A stretch of 64,000 nt of DNA, from contig NZ_NGLE02000001.1 in assembly GCF_002140715.2 (NCBI RefSeq), positions 414,001 to 478,000 on the forward strand, given 5' to 3'. A model generated the notes under the pieces. It was not told the origin of the DNA and searched no databases. It saw only the letters and a program-made list of their open reading frames with translations. A program made the position numbers and the translations under genes. Every line of letters begins with the position of its first letter. Position 1 is the stretch's first letter. Positions 29,086 to 36,534 of the stretch are shown in pieces. The DNA comes from Enterococcus sp. 4G2_DIV0659 (GTDB lineage Bacteria > Bacillota > Bacilli > Lactobacillales > Enterococcaceae).

Positions 29086-30261
29086 TTATTGATTTTCTTC
29101 ATTTTTCTTCTCTTTTATCGTGCTGATTGTATATGTGCGACTTGCTTTTTCATAAAATAAACGACGATTCTTTCTGATTAATACATACAGGATATTGATA
29201 CAAAATAGTAGCAATAACAAAGAACAGAATAAAAACAACATAAAACTTACCAGCTGTAACATACGATTGTTAGAATTTAGCAAATCGGCAGAACTGGTCA
29301 TATATAAACTAATTAGTCCATAAACAACATACAAATAGCCATAGCGAATAACCAAGGCTCTAAATCGGATTTTTCCCCGACCTTCTTCAACTACTCGAAT
29401 ACGAACAATTTTTTTCCCAAGCGTTTCTCCATTGGTAAGTTTTGGCAGGAACATAAAAACAACAACGACCATAATGAAAAAACAGAAACGCTCTTCAAGT
29501 CCAGAAGATCCCGCAAACCATTGTTTGTACGCTGGAATTGCATTCAGAAGAAATAGCACTATTGTTTGAACGATCGAAATCACAAACCAATCGATTAAAA
29601 AAGCAACAAAGCGCCTGAATAAGCTGACTGACTGACCTTTTTTATAAGCCGCCTCATCCAATTCATCTCTAGTCGGAAATAAAAAGGTCAACATCGGCGT
29701 TATCGTATACCCTACAATTCCCCCAAAAGTATTATTAATTAAGTCATTTACATCTGCTAATCGATACGGTCTCGGATAAATAAAATACAGCCCACTCAAC
29801 TGTGTTAATTCAAAAAACAGAGACAAAAGAAAACTAGCCAAAACCACTTTTTTAAATGAACATTTGTAATAATAACGTAGATACACCCCAAAAGGGACTA
29901 ACAACAAAATATTGAATACAGGTTCCAACACAACTCCTTGCCTTAACGCAGGAACAAACGTGCTTGGATCATGTATATTCAACACAGTGTCTTGTAAAAA
30001 ACGACTGACAAAGTAAAAGGGACGCAATTCTAAATATTGACTGGTGTATTGCGCAACCTCAGCTTTCGGTGGTAATGGTAAAATAACTAAAAAATAAGCA
30101 CATAGTAAATAGAATACAAATGAATACACTATCAGTGCTCTTGTGAATAAAAAGGTTCCGTATTTCCGGTATTCACGAATAACAAGTACAAATGAAATCG
30201 CAAATGCTAAAAAAGGAAAAACGATTATTGCTGTTTTGATTGGTGCAGCATATGCTGACAT
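29086..30261 (-). CDS. VanZ-domain / RDD-domain membrane protein
   Basis: Integral membrane protein of 391 residues. The N-terminal half (about residues 10-190) has five hydrophobic helices and VanZ-family features: LILPLPPKAE, a NILLLVPFGVYLRYY stretch and an RLADVNDLINNTFGGIVGY segment. The second half (about 205-345) is an RDD domain with RRFVAFLIDWFV and GETLGKKIVRIRVV. The combination is common in Lactobacillales, but its role is unknown; VanZ homologues are linked to teicoplanin or lipoglycopeptide tolerance. It is monocistronic and divergent from the next small membrane protein gene. Confidence 0.88.
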   Translation of the reverse strand: MSAYAAPIKTAIIVFPFLAFAISFVLVIREYRKYGTFLFTRALIVYSFVFYLLCAYFLVILPLPPKAEVAQYTSQYLELRPFYFVSRFLQDTVLNIHDPSTFVPALRQGVVLEPVFNILLLVPFGVYLRYYYKCSFKKVVLASFLLSLFFELTQLSGLYFIYPRPYRLADVNDLINNTFGGIVGYTITPMLTFLFPTRDELDEAAYKKGQSVSLFRRFVAFLIDWFVISIVQTIVLFLLNAIPAYKQWFAGSSGLEERFCFFIMVVVVFMFLPKLTNGETLGKKIVRIRVVEEGRGKIRFRALVIRYGYLYVVYGLISLYMTSSADLLNSNNRMLQLVSFMLFLFCSLLLLLFCINILYVLIRKNRRLFYEKASRTYTISTIKEKKNEENQ

Positions 30262-30445
30262 CTAACCACACTCCTTCTTATTTAGTGTAGTAGAAAACAA
30301 AATTTTTGTCATTTTTAATAACTAGAGCTTTAACAAAAAATATATTTTGCAAATTGAAAAAGTTGCAGTATGATTGATTCATGGAGCTACACAACAGTTG
30401 TTTTACAGCTCTAGACAACCAATTTTTCCATACGGAGGTCTTTTT

Positions 30446-30769
30446 ATGTTAAATCCATATTTTGCTTTTGGAGTCCCTGTTTTTTTACTTTTTTTATATG
30501 TCGTATTTGCTATTATCCGAAACAAAAGCAAACTGCATTACATCGGATTTGTTCTTTTATTGATTGCAGCCTTTATGATGGCGTTTAGCTTTCAGGTTTT
30601 GCAAGGCTTATGGACTTTAGAGGTTAGTCATTCTATCGAGCAACTAAATAAGCTAAGTTACTCACCAGAATTATTGTGGATTCCACTGATTTTAGGTGGT
30701 GTGTTAGCTGTTCTCAATCTTTGGCGCGGAGTGAAAAGAGTGCAATCTTTTCGGGAAGATTCTCATTAA
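30446..30769 (+). CDS. Small three-helix membrane protein
   Basis: 107 residues from the ATG at 30446, chosen because TACGGAGGTC lies upstream; an in-frame start at 30374 has no ribosome site. Three hydrophobic helices are seen (about residues 6-23, 32-50 and 79-96), with a short exposed loop between the second and third. No family is recognised. A promoter TTGCAA-16 bp-TATGAT precedes it near 30345-30373. It ends at a strong terminator and is probably monocistronic. Confidence 0.75.
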   Translation: MLNPYFAFGVPVFLLFLYVVFAIIRNKSKLHYIGFVLLLIAAFMMAFSFQVLQGLWTLEVSHSIEQLNKLSYSPELLWIPLILGGVLAVLNLWRGVKRVQSFREDSH

Positions 30770-30776
30770 ACACATA

Positions 30777-30816
30777 AAACGATGGCGAGAAGACTGGTCT
30801 TCCTTCCATCGTTTTT
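30777..30816 (+). terminator. Terminator of the small membrane protein gene
   Basis: AAACGATGG (30777-30785) pairs with CCATCGTTTTT (30806-30816), with extra inner pairing AGAAGAC/GTCTTCCT, followed by Ts. Confidence 0.92.
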
Positions 30817-30977
30817 AGTGATAAAAAATAGCGATTCTTGGAGGTATCTTCTGCTGTTTGGACACTAAGAAAGCTGAAATCTACGAAAATTTCCTAACAT
30901 TTAAACAGTCTTTATTTATTACGCATTATTTGCATTTTCCCACGAAAATAAAGTTCAAAAAATTTCTTCTGTTCCCG

Positions 30978-31006
30978 TTGAGCTGGCGTATTCAATTCGG
31001 TATACT
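30978..31006 (+). promoter_or_regulatory. Promoter of tandem structured RNA 1
   Basis: -35 TTGAGC (30978-30983), 17-bp spacer, -10 TATACT (31001-31006). Transcription should start near 31013, about 58 bases before the first conserved element. Confidence 0.8.
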
Positions 31007-31012
31007 TAAATC

Positions 31013-31270
31013 GTAGAATAGAAATGAAACGAAGGAAACTTCTCCTAGTTTAAATGATAATTAAATAATCATTGGCACTTTTTCAATGGACCGCCAATCC
31101 AATGAAAAAGAACATTGTAATGACAGCACACACTGCCGGAACAACTTGCCAATAGTGCGAGAAACAAACTCGCTTGTTTTGTTGTATCTGACTTCTTTTT
31201 AGATACAAAAGACAGGTTTATTTGTTGGACTATTGTCAACGGTATTGGTGGAAACTGATATCGTTTTTTT
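31013..31270 (+). ncRNA. Structured RNA 1 of a tandem homologous pair (unrecognised family)
   Basis: No open frame occupies this stretch. A conserved three-way junction sits at 31071-31153. P1 is ATTGGCA/TGCCAAT. P2 is CTTTTTCA-a-TGGA with loop CCGCCAA and TCCA-a-TGAAAAAG. P3 is short, closing loop CACACA. It is followed by a GCGAG/CTCGC hairpin with a T-rich tail (31157-31184), a GTATCT/AGATAC hairpin, and a terminator AACGGTAT/ATATCGTT plus seven Ts at 31238-31270. A second copy with compensatory changes follows. It does not match any riboswitch or housekeeping RNA I know. Confidence 0.75.
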
Positions 31271-31329
31271 CTATTCTGCTACTTTTACACGGGAGGTGAA
31301 TCGTTTACACGTTGTACAAGCATAAAACA

Positions 31330-31563
31330 GAAAAAAATAGGCACTTTATCAATCGGCGCCAACCGAGTGATAAAGCCCTGCATAGACAGCACACACTATC
31401 TATACAAGTTGCCCATTGCTAGTTCCGAAGTTCTAGCTTCTTTATTGTACCGAATTTTTGTCTGAATTTCTAGACATGATTGTTATTTTTCGGTCGTTTA
31501 GCTAAACTTCTCTCGCATTGGAAACGATATTGGTAGTTGTACACTGCTTGTATCGTTTTTTTT
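31330..31563 (+). ncRNA. Structured RNA 2 of a tandem homologous pair (unrecognised family)
   Basis: Same plan as the preceding RNA. The conserved element is at 31336-31417: P1 AATaGGCA/TGCCcATT, P2 CTTTATCA-a-TCGG with loop CGCCAA and CCGA-g-TGATAAAG, P3 ATAGACAG/CTATCTAT with loop CACACA. A GCTAG/CTAGC hairpin, a TGTCT/AGACA hairpin nested in ACCGAA/TTCGGT, and a terminator AAACGATA/TATCGTTT with eight Ts (31522-31563) follow. No clear separate promoter is seen. The 5' limit is approximate. The next gene starts 47 bp after the terminator, so it could also act as a leader. Confidence 0.75.
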
Positions 31564-31609
31564 GTATCATTTCACACATTATTTTAAACGAAAGAAAGGA
31601 AGATTTTTT

Positions 31610-31888
31610 ATGGAAAAACCAGTTAAATGTATTAAAGCAATTCCTTATCAGGATATTTTAGATTTAAAAGAGGTCTTAGAAAGACTGCATTCTTGGGAAA
31701 AACCGTTGTTATTATTGAATGATTTTTTCAGTGACCAAAATATACCTGTGAACAAAAAGAAAATCATTCGTGAATATTATGCTTATGGGAAAATTTATCA
31801 CAGCTATTTTAAGGAAATGGAAAACATGCTGCAAATTTTAGATAAGCAGATTTGTGTCCTTACTGAGAAACAGTCGATTTCTATATAA
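31610..31888 (+). CDS. Small helical protein downstream of the tandem RNAs
   Basis: 92-residue protein of unknown function, ATG at 31610 with AGAAAGGAAG upstream; an upstream in-frame start at 31562 would lie in the terminator. It is predicted mostly helical (LKEVLERLHSW, KKIIREYYAYGKIYHSYF, MENMLQILDKQI), with two cysteines and no signal peptide or membrane helix. Size and helical content are reminiscent of bacteriocin immunity proteins, but no motif supports that assignment. It follows two structured RNAs and precedes a type I toxin locus. Confidence 0.65.
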   Translation: MEKPVKCIKAIPYQDILDLKEVLERLHSWEKPLLLLNDFFSDQNIPVNKKKIIREYYAYGKIYHSYFKEMENMLQILDKQICVLTEKQSISI

Positions 31889-31942
31889 AAAAATACTGAC
31901 AAAAAGAACGAAATAAACATGCGTTCTTACTGTTTATTATGA

Positions 31943-31948
31943 TACAAT
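31943..31948 (+). promoter_or_regulatory. Extended -10 promoter of the holin-like toxin mRNA
   Basis: TGATACAAT (TGn-TACAAT, -10 at 31943-31948) with a weak -35. The mRNA would have a leader of about 90 bases before the toxin start. Confidence 0.6.
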
Positions 31949-32000
31949 AAAAGAACAGAGAAGTTATGACGGTGGCTACTTCTGAAAGGTGGTGGTGCTT

Positions 32001-32069
32001 ATGAATGTAAGTGCTGAAATCTTTAGAGAGGAGAATGCCTTTTGTCCGCATTGGAAACAATTCAGCTGA
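32001..32069 (+). CDS. 22-codon leader frame overlapping the toxin gene
   Basis: ATG at 32001 after GGTGGTGG, encoding MNVSAEIFREENAFCPHWK and three more residues, ending at TGA 32067-32069, 28 bases inside the toxin gene in another frame. Its translation could couple to or limit toxin translation. It may be fortuitous. Confidence 0.35.
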   Translation: MNVSAEIFREENAFCPHWKQFS

Positions 32070-32140
32070 TTTTAAGCTTTGGTATGTTTACCATCGCTTT
32101 AATCAAACTGATTGTGGAATTGCTTAAAGACAAAAAATAA
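32042..32140 (+). CDS. Holin-like type I toxin, 32 residues, TTG start
   Basis: The peptide begins (TTG)SALETIQLILSFGMF and continues through a single membrane helix to a lysine-rich ELLKDKK tail. This matches the putative holin-like toxin family (Hol_Tox; MSALETLQ-type peptides) of Firmicutes. The TTG at 32042 is supported by AGAGAGGAGA upstream and by the conserved SALET N-terminus; no ATG fits. Such peptides insert in the membrane and are kept silent by an antisense RNA. Its stop codon lies within the terminator of the opposing RNA at 32136-32169, so the two transcripts overlap at their 3' ends. Confidence 0.85.
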   Translation: MSALETIQLILSFGMFTIALIKLIVELLKDKK

Positions 32141-32246
32141 CCGTCAGCTTTAGCAGGGCAACGGTTATTCTAAAAAAATAATCTAATCTAGTTATCGTCT
32201 TAAACGGCTCTGTCGAAGAGGATATGTTAGCTCATGTCCTCTTTAC
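32136..32246 (-). ncRNA. Antisense RNA antitoxin of the holin-like toxin
   Basis: On the minus strand an extended -10 TGTTACAAT (32253-32258 for TACAAT) predicts a start near 32246. A 5' hairpin AAGAGGACAT/ATATCCTCTT (about 32213-32245) and a 3' terminator AATAACCGT/ACGGTTATT (32136-32169) with a T-run bound an RNA of about 110 nt. It is complementary to the 3' end of the toxin mRNA, as in txpA/RatA-type loci. Confidence 0.72.
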
Positions 32247-32315
32247 GAATTCATTGTAACATAAAACAAAGTAAGTTTATAGGGGAATCTTCCTGATTGG
32301 TTCAAATAAAAAAAC

Positions 32316-32343
32316 AAGTGCTAGAGATGAATCCCTAACACTC
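32316..32343 (-). terminator. Terminator of the phnA-like gene
   Basis: Minus-strand GAGTGTTAGGGAT pairs with ATCTCTAGCACTT around a two- to three-base loop, followed by a T-run. It lies downstream of the stop at 32375. Confidence 0.85.
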
Positions 32344-32374
32344 GATAATGATAAACAGCTTGAATATTTATCCT

Positions 32375-32719
32375 TTAATTTTTCTTCACAAACTCAGATT
32401 TAAGTTTCATCGGACCAAATCCTTCAACCTTACAATCAATATTATGTCCATCAGCAGCATCCACAACTAAACGAATACCTTTAACTTTCGTTCCTTGTTT
32501 GATCGCACCACTAGCACCTTTGACTTTTAAATCTTTGATAACCGTTACGTTATCCCCATCAGCCAAAACATTTCCATTTGAATCTTTGATAACAGCCGTT
32601 GTATCTTCTGCTGCTGCTTCTGGTGACCATTCGTGTCCACATTCTGGACAAATAATCATGCCGCGATCCTCATAAGTGTATGTTGAGCCACATTCTGGGC
32701 AACTTGGTAGATTTTCCAT
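32375..32719 (-). CDS. PhnA/YjdM-family zinc-ribbon protein
   Basis: 114-residue protein of the PhnA (YjdM) family, historically named alkylphosphonate utilisation though not a phosphonoacetate hydrolase. The N-terminal zinc ribbon has CPEC near residue 7 and CPEC near 24. The C-terminal SH3-like domain contains [23 protein letters not shown] and [18 protein letters not shown]. The role is unknown. It is monocistronic with its own terminator. Confidence 0.93.
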   Translation of the reverse strand: MENLPSCPECGSTYTYEDRGMIICPECGHEWSPEAAAEDTTAVIKDSNGNVLADGDNVTVIKDLKVKGASGAIKQGTKVKGIRLVVDAADGHNIDCKVEGFGPMKLKSEFVKKN

Positions 32720-32812
32720 TTACATTCTCCTTTAAACTATTGTCAATTCATTCTATCGTACTTCTACTTGAAAGGAAAGACCCATTTAATCGTGAATGTT
32801 TGGAAAAATCAT

Positions 32813-33655
32813 TTATTTGCTTTCTTTTCCTTTTTCTACATAAGAAAGATCATTGACGCTATCTACTGTATATTTACCATCTTTATACGTTACTTTTGAT
32901 ACGCTAGCATTTTTCAACCCGCCATCTGGTAAGTCTGCATTTGCATCCAATTCACCTAATAGCGTAATAATACTCATGCCATGAGAAACAACTAAAACGT
33001 TCTTTGCCCCTTCTTTTTCAGCATCTTTAACAAGATCATCTAGTCCAGCAGTTAAGCGAGCAACAATCGTTTTACTATCTTCTGCCGGCCAGTTTACACC
33101 TTCTTCAACATTTTTCTTATCTAACTCAGATAACACATCCGCAAAGCTGATAATTCCTTTATAAAACCCAACTTCTTTCATCCATTCATTATATTCTTCA
33201 AAAGTCTTGCCTTGTTCTTTGGCAACAGCTGTTAACATTTCTTCATTCATCAAACCTTCATATGTGCCAAAATTATATTCTCTAAGACGTTTGTCTTTTG
33301 TCATTTCTTTAATCATTTTTTCTTGTCCGTTATTTTTTAATACTAATTCAGCTGTTTCAATCGCTCGACCACTGTCACTGGTAACAACTTTATCAAATGT
33401 AACATCTGACAACCCTTTACCTAAATGCTCAGCCACTTCAACACCTGCTGGAGTTAGCGGTGCATCAATCCATCCTTGAGATCGATCAACAGTGTTTAAC
33501 ATTGTTTTCCCATGACGAGCAAGATAAATGACAACTTCCGTATTTTCTTTCTCCTTTGTATCTGCTTTTTTCTCTTCCTTAGCCGTTCCATTACTACAAC
33601 CGGCTAATACCATTGACAACAACGCTACACCAACAAAAATTTTTTTCAATTTCAT
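32813..33655 (-). CDS. Histidine-phosphatase (phosphoglycerate-mutase-like) lipoprotein
   Basis: Membrane-anchored extracytoplasmic phosphatase of 280 residues. A signal peptide ends in the lipobox MVLAGC (cysteine 20), followed by a charged linker. The histidine-phosphatase signature YLARHGKTMLN is near residues 44-54, the second conserved arginine is in VTSDSGRAIETAE, and the catalytic C-terminal histidine is in LVVSHGMSI near 225. The substrate is unknown. The gene has a strong promoter overlapped by a probable CcpA site, so it should be repressed by good sugars. Confidence 0.9.
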   Translation of the reverse strand: MKLKKIFVGVALLSMVLAGCSNGTAKEEKKADTKEKENTEVVIYLARHGKTMLNTVDRSQGWIDAPLTPAGVEVAEHLGKGLSDVTFDKVVTSDSGRAIETAELVLKNNGQEKMIKEMTKDKRLREYNFGTYEGLMNEEMLTAVAKEQGKTFEEYNEWMKEVGFYKGIISFADVLSELDKKNVEEGVNWPAEDSKTIVARLTAGLDDLVKDAEKEGAKNVLVVSHGMSIITLLGELDANADLPDGGLKNASVSKVTYKDGKYTVDSVNDLSYVEKGKESK

Positions 33656-33735
33656 AACTTTCTCTCCTTCGTTCTATTTCTTTTTTGGGTTAAACAATGA
33701 ACAGACACTCCTTTTTTGTGTTTTAAAAAAAGAAA

Positions 33736-33782
33736 AAACCCAACTATACCAAATAGAATTACTTGGCACAATTAGGTTTAGC
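33736..33782 (-). terminator. Terminator-like hairpin in the leader of the phosphatase lipoprotein gene
   Basis: On the minus strand, CCTAA...CCAA pairs with TTGG...TTGGG, followed by TTTTTTCTTTTTTT. It lies between the promoter at 33823 and the gene start at 33655, so it would act as an attenuator for this gene or as a terminator for nrnA read-through. Confidence 0.55.
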
Positions 33783-33822
33783 TTGTATTAAAACAATCAC
33801 TATCCACTATTCAACTATTTTT

Positions 33823-33859
33823 AGTATAACGGACTTTATTGAAAATGTAAATGCTTTCA
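33823..33859 (-). promoter_or_regulatory. Promoter with overlapping cre-like site for the phosphatase lipoprotein gene
   Basis: Minus strand -35 TTTACA (33846-33851), 17-bp spacer, -10 TATACT (33823-33828). TGAAAGCATTTACA at 33846-33859 matches the CcpA cre consensus TGWNANCGNTNWCA at all but the central G and covers the -35. Confidence 0.7.
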
Positions 33860-33863
33860 TTCC

Positions 33864-34814
33864 CTATTTTTTGTATTGTTTACACAATTGTTGGATTTTT
33901 TGATAGATCACAGCAACTTCTTTGTCGTCTTTTGCGTTAGCACCACTAGCTAATGGATGCCCACCACCATGATGTTGTTTGGCTAATTCATTAATGATTG
34001 GTCCTTTTGAGCGAAGACGTACACGGTAATACCCTTCAGGCTGCTCCACAAAAATTGCCCATGCTACTACTTCATCAATTACACCAGGTAAGGAAACGAT
34101 TGCTGCTGTTTCTGAGTCTACAATTCCATATTCATCCATTAATGATTGAGGTAATGTGACTTTGGCTGCCCCATTTTCATCTACGTCAATATTTTGATAC
34201 ACATATCCTGCTAGTTTTGCAACAGACATCGGAATTTGTTCTAACTCACGATTCAGCTCAGCTGTATTAAAATCATAGGTCATTAATTCAGCTGCTACAT
34301 TTAAGGTATGAGGGGTCGTTGATGGATACAAAAATCGGCCAGTATCTCCAACAATCCCTGCATATAAAAGTCTCGCAGCTTTATTATTCATCACTAATTC
34401 TGTTTGATTTTCATGATAAAAATCAGCAATTATCTCACTACAACTACTTGCTTTCGGATTGACCCAGACCAAATCACCGTATGGATCATCATTTGGATGG
34501 TGATCCATTTTGATTAATTTATCGCCTAAAGAGTAGCGCTCATCACTAATTCTCGGCGCATTCGCCGTATCTGTTACGATCACTAACGCTCCTTTATAGC
34601 ACTCATCTGCAACAGTGTCCATCTCAGCTAGAAATTCTAATCCTTCGACTGGTCCTCCTGCTTGAAAAATTTGCTTTTTAGGAAAGCTTTCTCTCAAGAT
34701 TTCTGCCAGACCAACCTGAGAACCGATAGCATCTGGATCTGGTCTTTGGTGACGATGGATAATAATTGTGTCATAGTTTTTGATCATAGCTAAAATTTCT
34801 TTTAAAACATTCAT
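33864..34814 (-). CDS. nrnA: Bifunctional oligoribonuclease / PAP phosphatase NrnA
   Basis: DHH/DHHA1 phosphoesterase of 316 residues. NrnA degrades nano-RNAs and dephosphorylates 3'-phosphoadenosine 5'-phosphate. Motifs: HRHQRPDPDAIGS near residue 20, VIVTDTAN near 80, the DHH motif KMDHHPND near 106, and GDTGRF near 156. The C-terminal DHHA1 domain ends with GGGHPLASGA near 288. It lies 12 bp after the YtoI-like regulator gene and is cotranscribed with it, the standard Firmicute arrangement. Confidence 0.95.
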   Translation of the reverse strand: MNVLKEILAMIKNYDTIIIHRHQRPDPDAIGSQVGLAEILRESFPKKQIFQAGGPVEGLEFLAEMDTVADECYKGALVIVTDTANAPRISDERYSLGDKLIKMDHHPNDDPYGDLVWVNPKASSCSEIIADFYHENQTELVMNNKAARLLYAGIVGDTGRFLYPSTTPHTLNVAAELMTYDFNTAELNRELEQIPMSVAKLAGYVYQNIDVDENGAAKVTLPQSLMDEYGIVDSETAAIVSLPGVIDEVVAWAIFVEQPEGYYRVRLRSKGPIINELAKQHHGGGHPLASGANAKDDKEVAVIYQKIQQLCKQYKK

Positions 34815-34826
34815 GGTTACTTCCTC

Positions 34827-36149
34827 CTACGTTCGCTCCATTACTTGGCAAACAACAATTGCTTTGGCAACAATAGCATTTTCTATATACACTTCAATAT
34901 CAAGTTTGGCAGAGCGTCTGCCAATTTCTAAAATTCTTGGTCGAATATCTAATTCACTTTCTAATTGGATAAGCCTTAAGTAATGCAGACTCATTTGCTC
35001 AATCAAGACATTTCTTCGTTGATTTGTAATCATCGTCCGTTGAGTCACATTTGCAATAATTTCGCTTAATACGCCAAAAGAAATCGTCCCTACACTATTG
35101 ACCATTTGAGGCGCAACCGAAAACTTAAATTGTGCTTCCGCTGCCTTATTCCCTTCATCAATCGGCATTACCTCACCAGAAATCTGATCAGAAATGGTAT
35201 CTGCAATTTGCGGTTGTCTCTGAACTAACTGCATTGCTTTCATCACATCTTGCCTAGAAACAAATCCAACTAAAGACAAGTCATCTTCCACCACTGGCAT
35301 CACTTCTAAACCATCCCAAATCATTTGGTGACTGACACTAGCCACACTCATCATTTTTTTTGCAACAATCGGATCTTTAGTCATTACTTTTTCCATGGTT
35401 AAGGACTCAGCTTTACCTAAAACATCTTTAGCCGTGATTATTCCAACAAGACGTAAACTCTTATTAACCACTGGAAAACGAGAATGTTGGGTCTTATCCG
35501 ATAGCTGTTGATAATCGGCTATGGTATTTGTAGAATACAAATAATTAGTTTTTTCCAATGAAGTATAAATATCGCTAACCAACATAATATCTTTTTTTAT
35601 CAATTGATCGCTCAAGGCACGATTAATCATCGTCGCAACTGTAAACGTGTCATAAGTTGTTCTTAATACAGGCATCTCTAATTCATCCGCCAGTTCTGCG
35701 ATTTCAGATTCTGTATCAAATCCTCCTGTAATCAGTACTGCGGCACCATTTTCTAGCGCCAACTTTTGAACGCCTTGACGATTTCCTACAATCATTAGTG
35801 AACCTGGCGTTATATAACGAGTCATTGCTTTTTCAGTCATGGCACCGATCACAAATTTATTCAACACTTTATCAAGACCTGCTGAGCCGCCTAAAACATC
35901 TCCTTCAATAATCCGAACAACTTCTCCAAACGTTAGTTTCTCAATATGCTTTTTCAATTTACGCTCGATACGAATTGTTCCAACCCGTTGAATGGTTGAT
36001 ACTAAACCAATGTTTTCAGCTTCTTTGATTGCTCGGTAAGCCGTTCCTTCACTAACACCAAGATTTTTCGCAATGCTACGAACAGAAATTCGATCCCCAA
36101 TAGGCAATCCTTCTATATATTTTAAAATTTGATCGTGTTTTGTAGCCAT
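34827..36149 (-). CDS. YtoI-like HTH-DRTGG-CBS-hotdog regulatory protein
   Basis: 440-residue multidomain protein. An N-terminal winged helix-turn-helix (about residues 1-65, RSIAKNLGVSEGTAYRAIKEA) is followed by a DRTGG domain (about 70-180), a pair of CBS domains (about 190-310, with SRFPVVNKSLRLVGIITAKD and VMPVVEDDLSLVGFVSRQD), and a hotdog-fold C-terminus (about 325-440). CBS pairs bind adenosine nucleotides, so it may sense a nucleotide, fitting its operon partner nrnA, which acts on PAP and short RNA. The precise function of YtoI proteins is not established. Confidence 0.9.
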   Translation of the reverse strand: MATKHDQILKYIEGLPIGDRISVRSIAKNLGVSEGTAYRAIKEAENIGLVSTIQRVGTIRIERKLKKHIEKLTFGEVVRIIEGDVLGGSAGLDKVLNKFVIGAMTEKAMTRYITPGSLMIVGNRQGVQKLALENGAAVLITGGFDTESEIAELADELEMPVLRTTYDTFTVATMINRALSDQLIKKDIMLVSDIYTSLEKTNYLYSTNTIADYQQLSDKTQHSRFPVVNKSLRLVGIITAKDVLGKAESLTMEKVMTKDPIVAKKMMSVASVSHQMIWDGLEVMPVVEDDLSLVGFVSRQDVMKAMQLVQRQPQIADTISDQISGEVMPIDEGNKAAEAQFKFSVAPQMVNSVGTISFGVLSEIIANVTQRTMITNQRRNVLIEQMSLHYLRLIQLESELDIRPRILEIGRRSAKLDIEVYIENAIVAKAIVVCQVMERT

Positions 36150-36390
36150 AATTTCCTCCTAAAACGCTATGTATTTATGCATCTACTTACTTATTCTATG
36201 GTGTTTGTCTATCAACTTGCGATAGGGCTCACTTCTCATTAAACTCTTCACTGTTTTACTGCACAATGAACTAAGTACTATGACAGTCATAACTTCTATA
36301 TTAGTTGATTCTAATTAGTAAAAGTATAACAAAAAAAAGTAAATTTTAGTACAGTTAATTTTTTATTATTATAACAGAGGTGAAAAATAA

Positions 36391-36459
36391 ATGAAATTTT
36401 TTCGCAAAGCATTGGATTTTTTAATTAGAAATAAAAAAGAAATTCAAGACTTTCTATAA
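36391..36459 (+). CDS. Putative 22-residue basic amphipathic peptide
   Basis: ATG at 36391 preceded by AACAGAGGTGAAAA. The peptide MKFFRKALDFLIRNKK plus IQDFL-type end (full frame 36391-36459) is short, basic and amphipathic, with phenylalanine/leucine on one face, resembling a membrane-active or leader peptide. It lies upstream of the MFS gene, whose own promoter begins 8 bp after the stop. No homologue is recognised. Confidence 0.5.
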   Translation: MKFFRKALDFLIRNKKEIQDFL

Positions 36460-36466
36460 GTCCTAT

Positions 36467-36495
36467 CTGACTTTTTTATCAAAAAGAAGTATGAT
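36467..36495 (+). promoter_or_regulatory. Promoter of the MFS transporter gene
   Basis: -35 CTGACT (36467-36472), 17-bp spacer, -10 TATGAT (36490-36495), followed by a TTAAGGAGATGG ribosome site before the ATG at 36535. Confidence 0.7.
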
Positions 36496-36534
36496 AGTAG
36501 CGAACTTGTTTACATATGTTAAGGAGATGGATAG

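Noticed and set aside
31013..31563. Known riboswitch or type III toxin-antitoxin RNA repeat
   Set aside because: The junction loops do not match any riboswitch consensus I know, the units are far longer than ToxI-type repeats, and the neighbouring protein does not resemble a ToxN nuclease.
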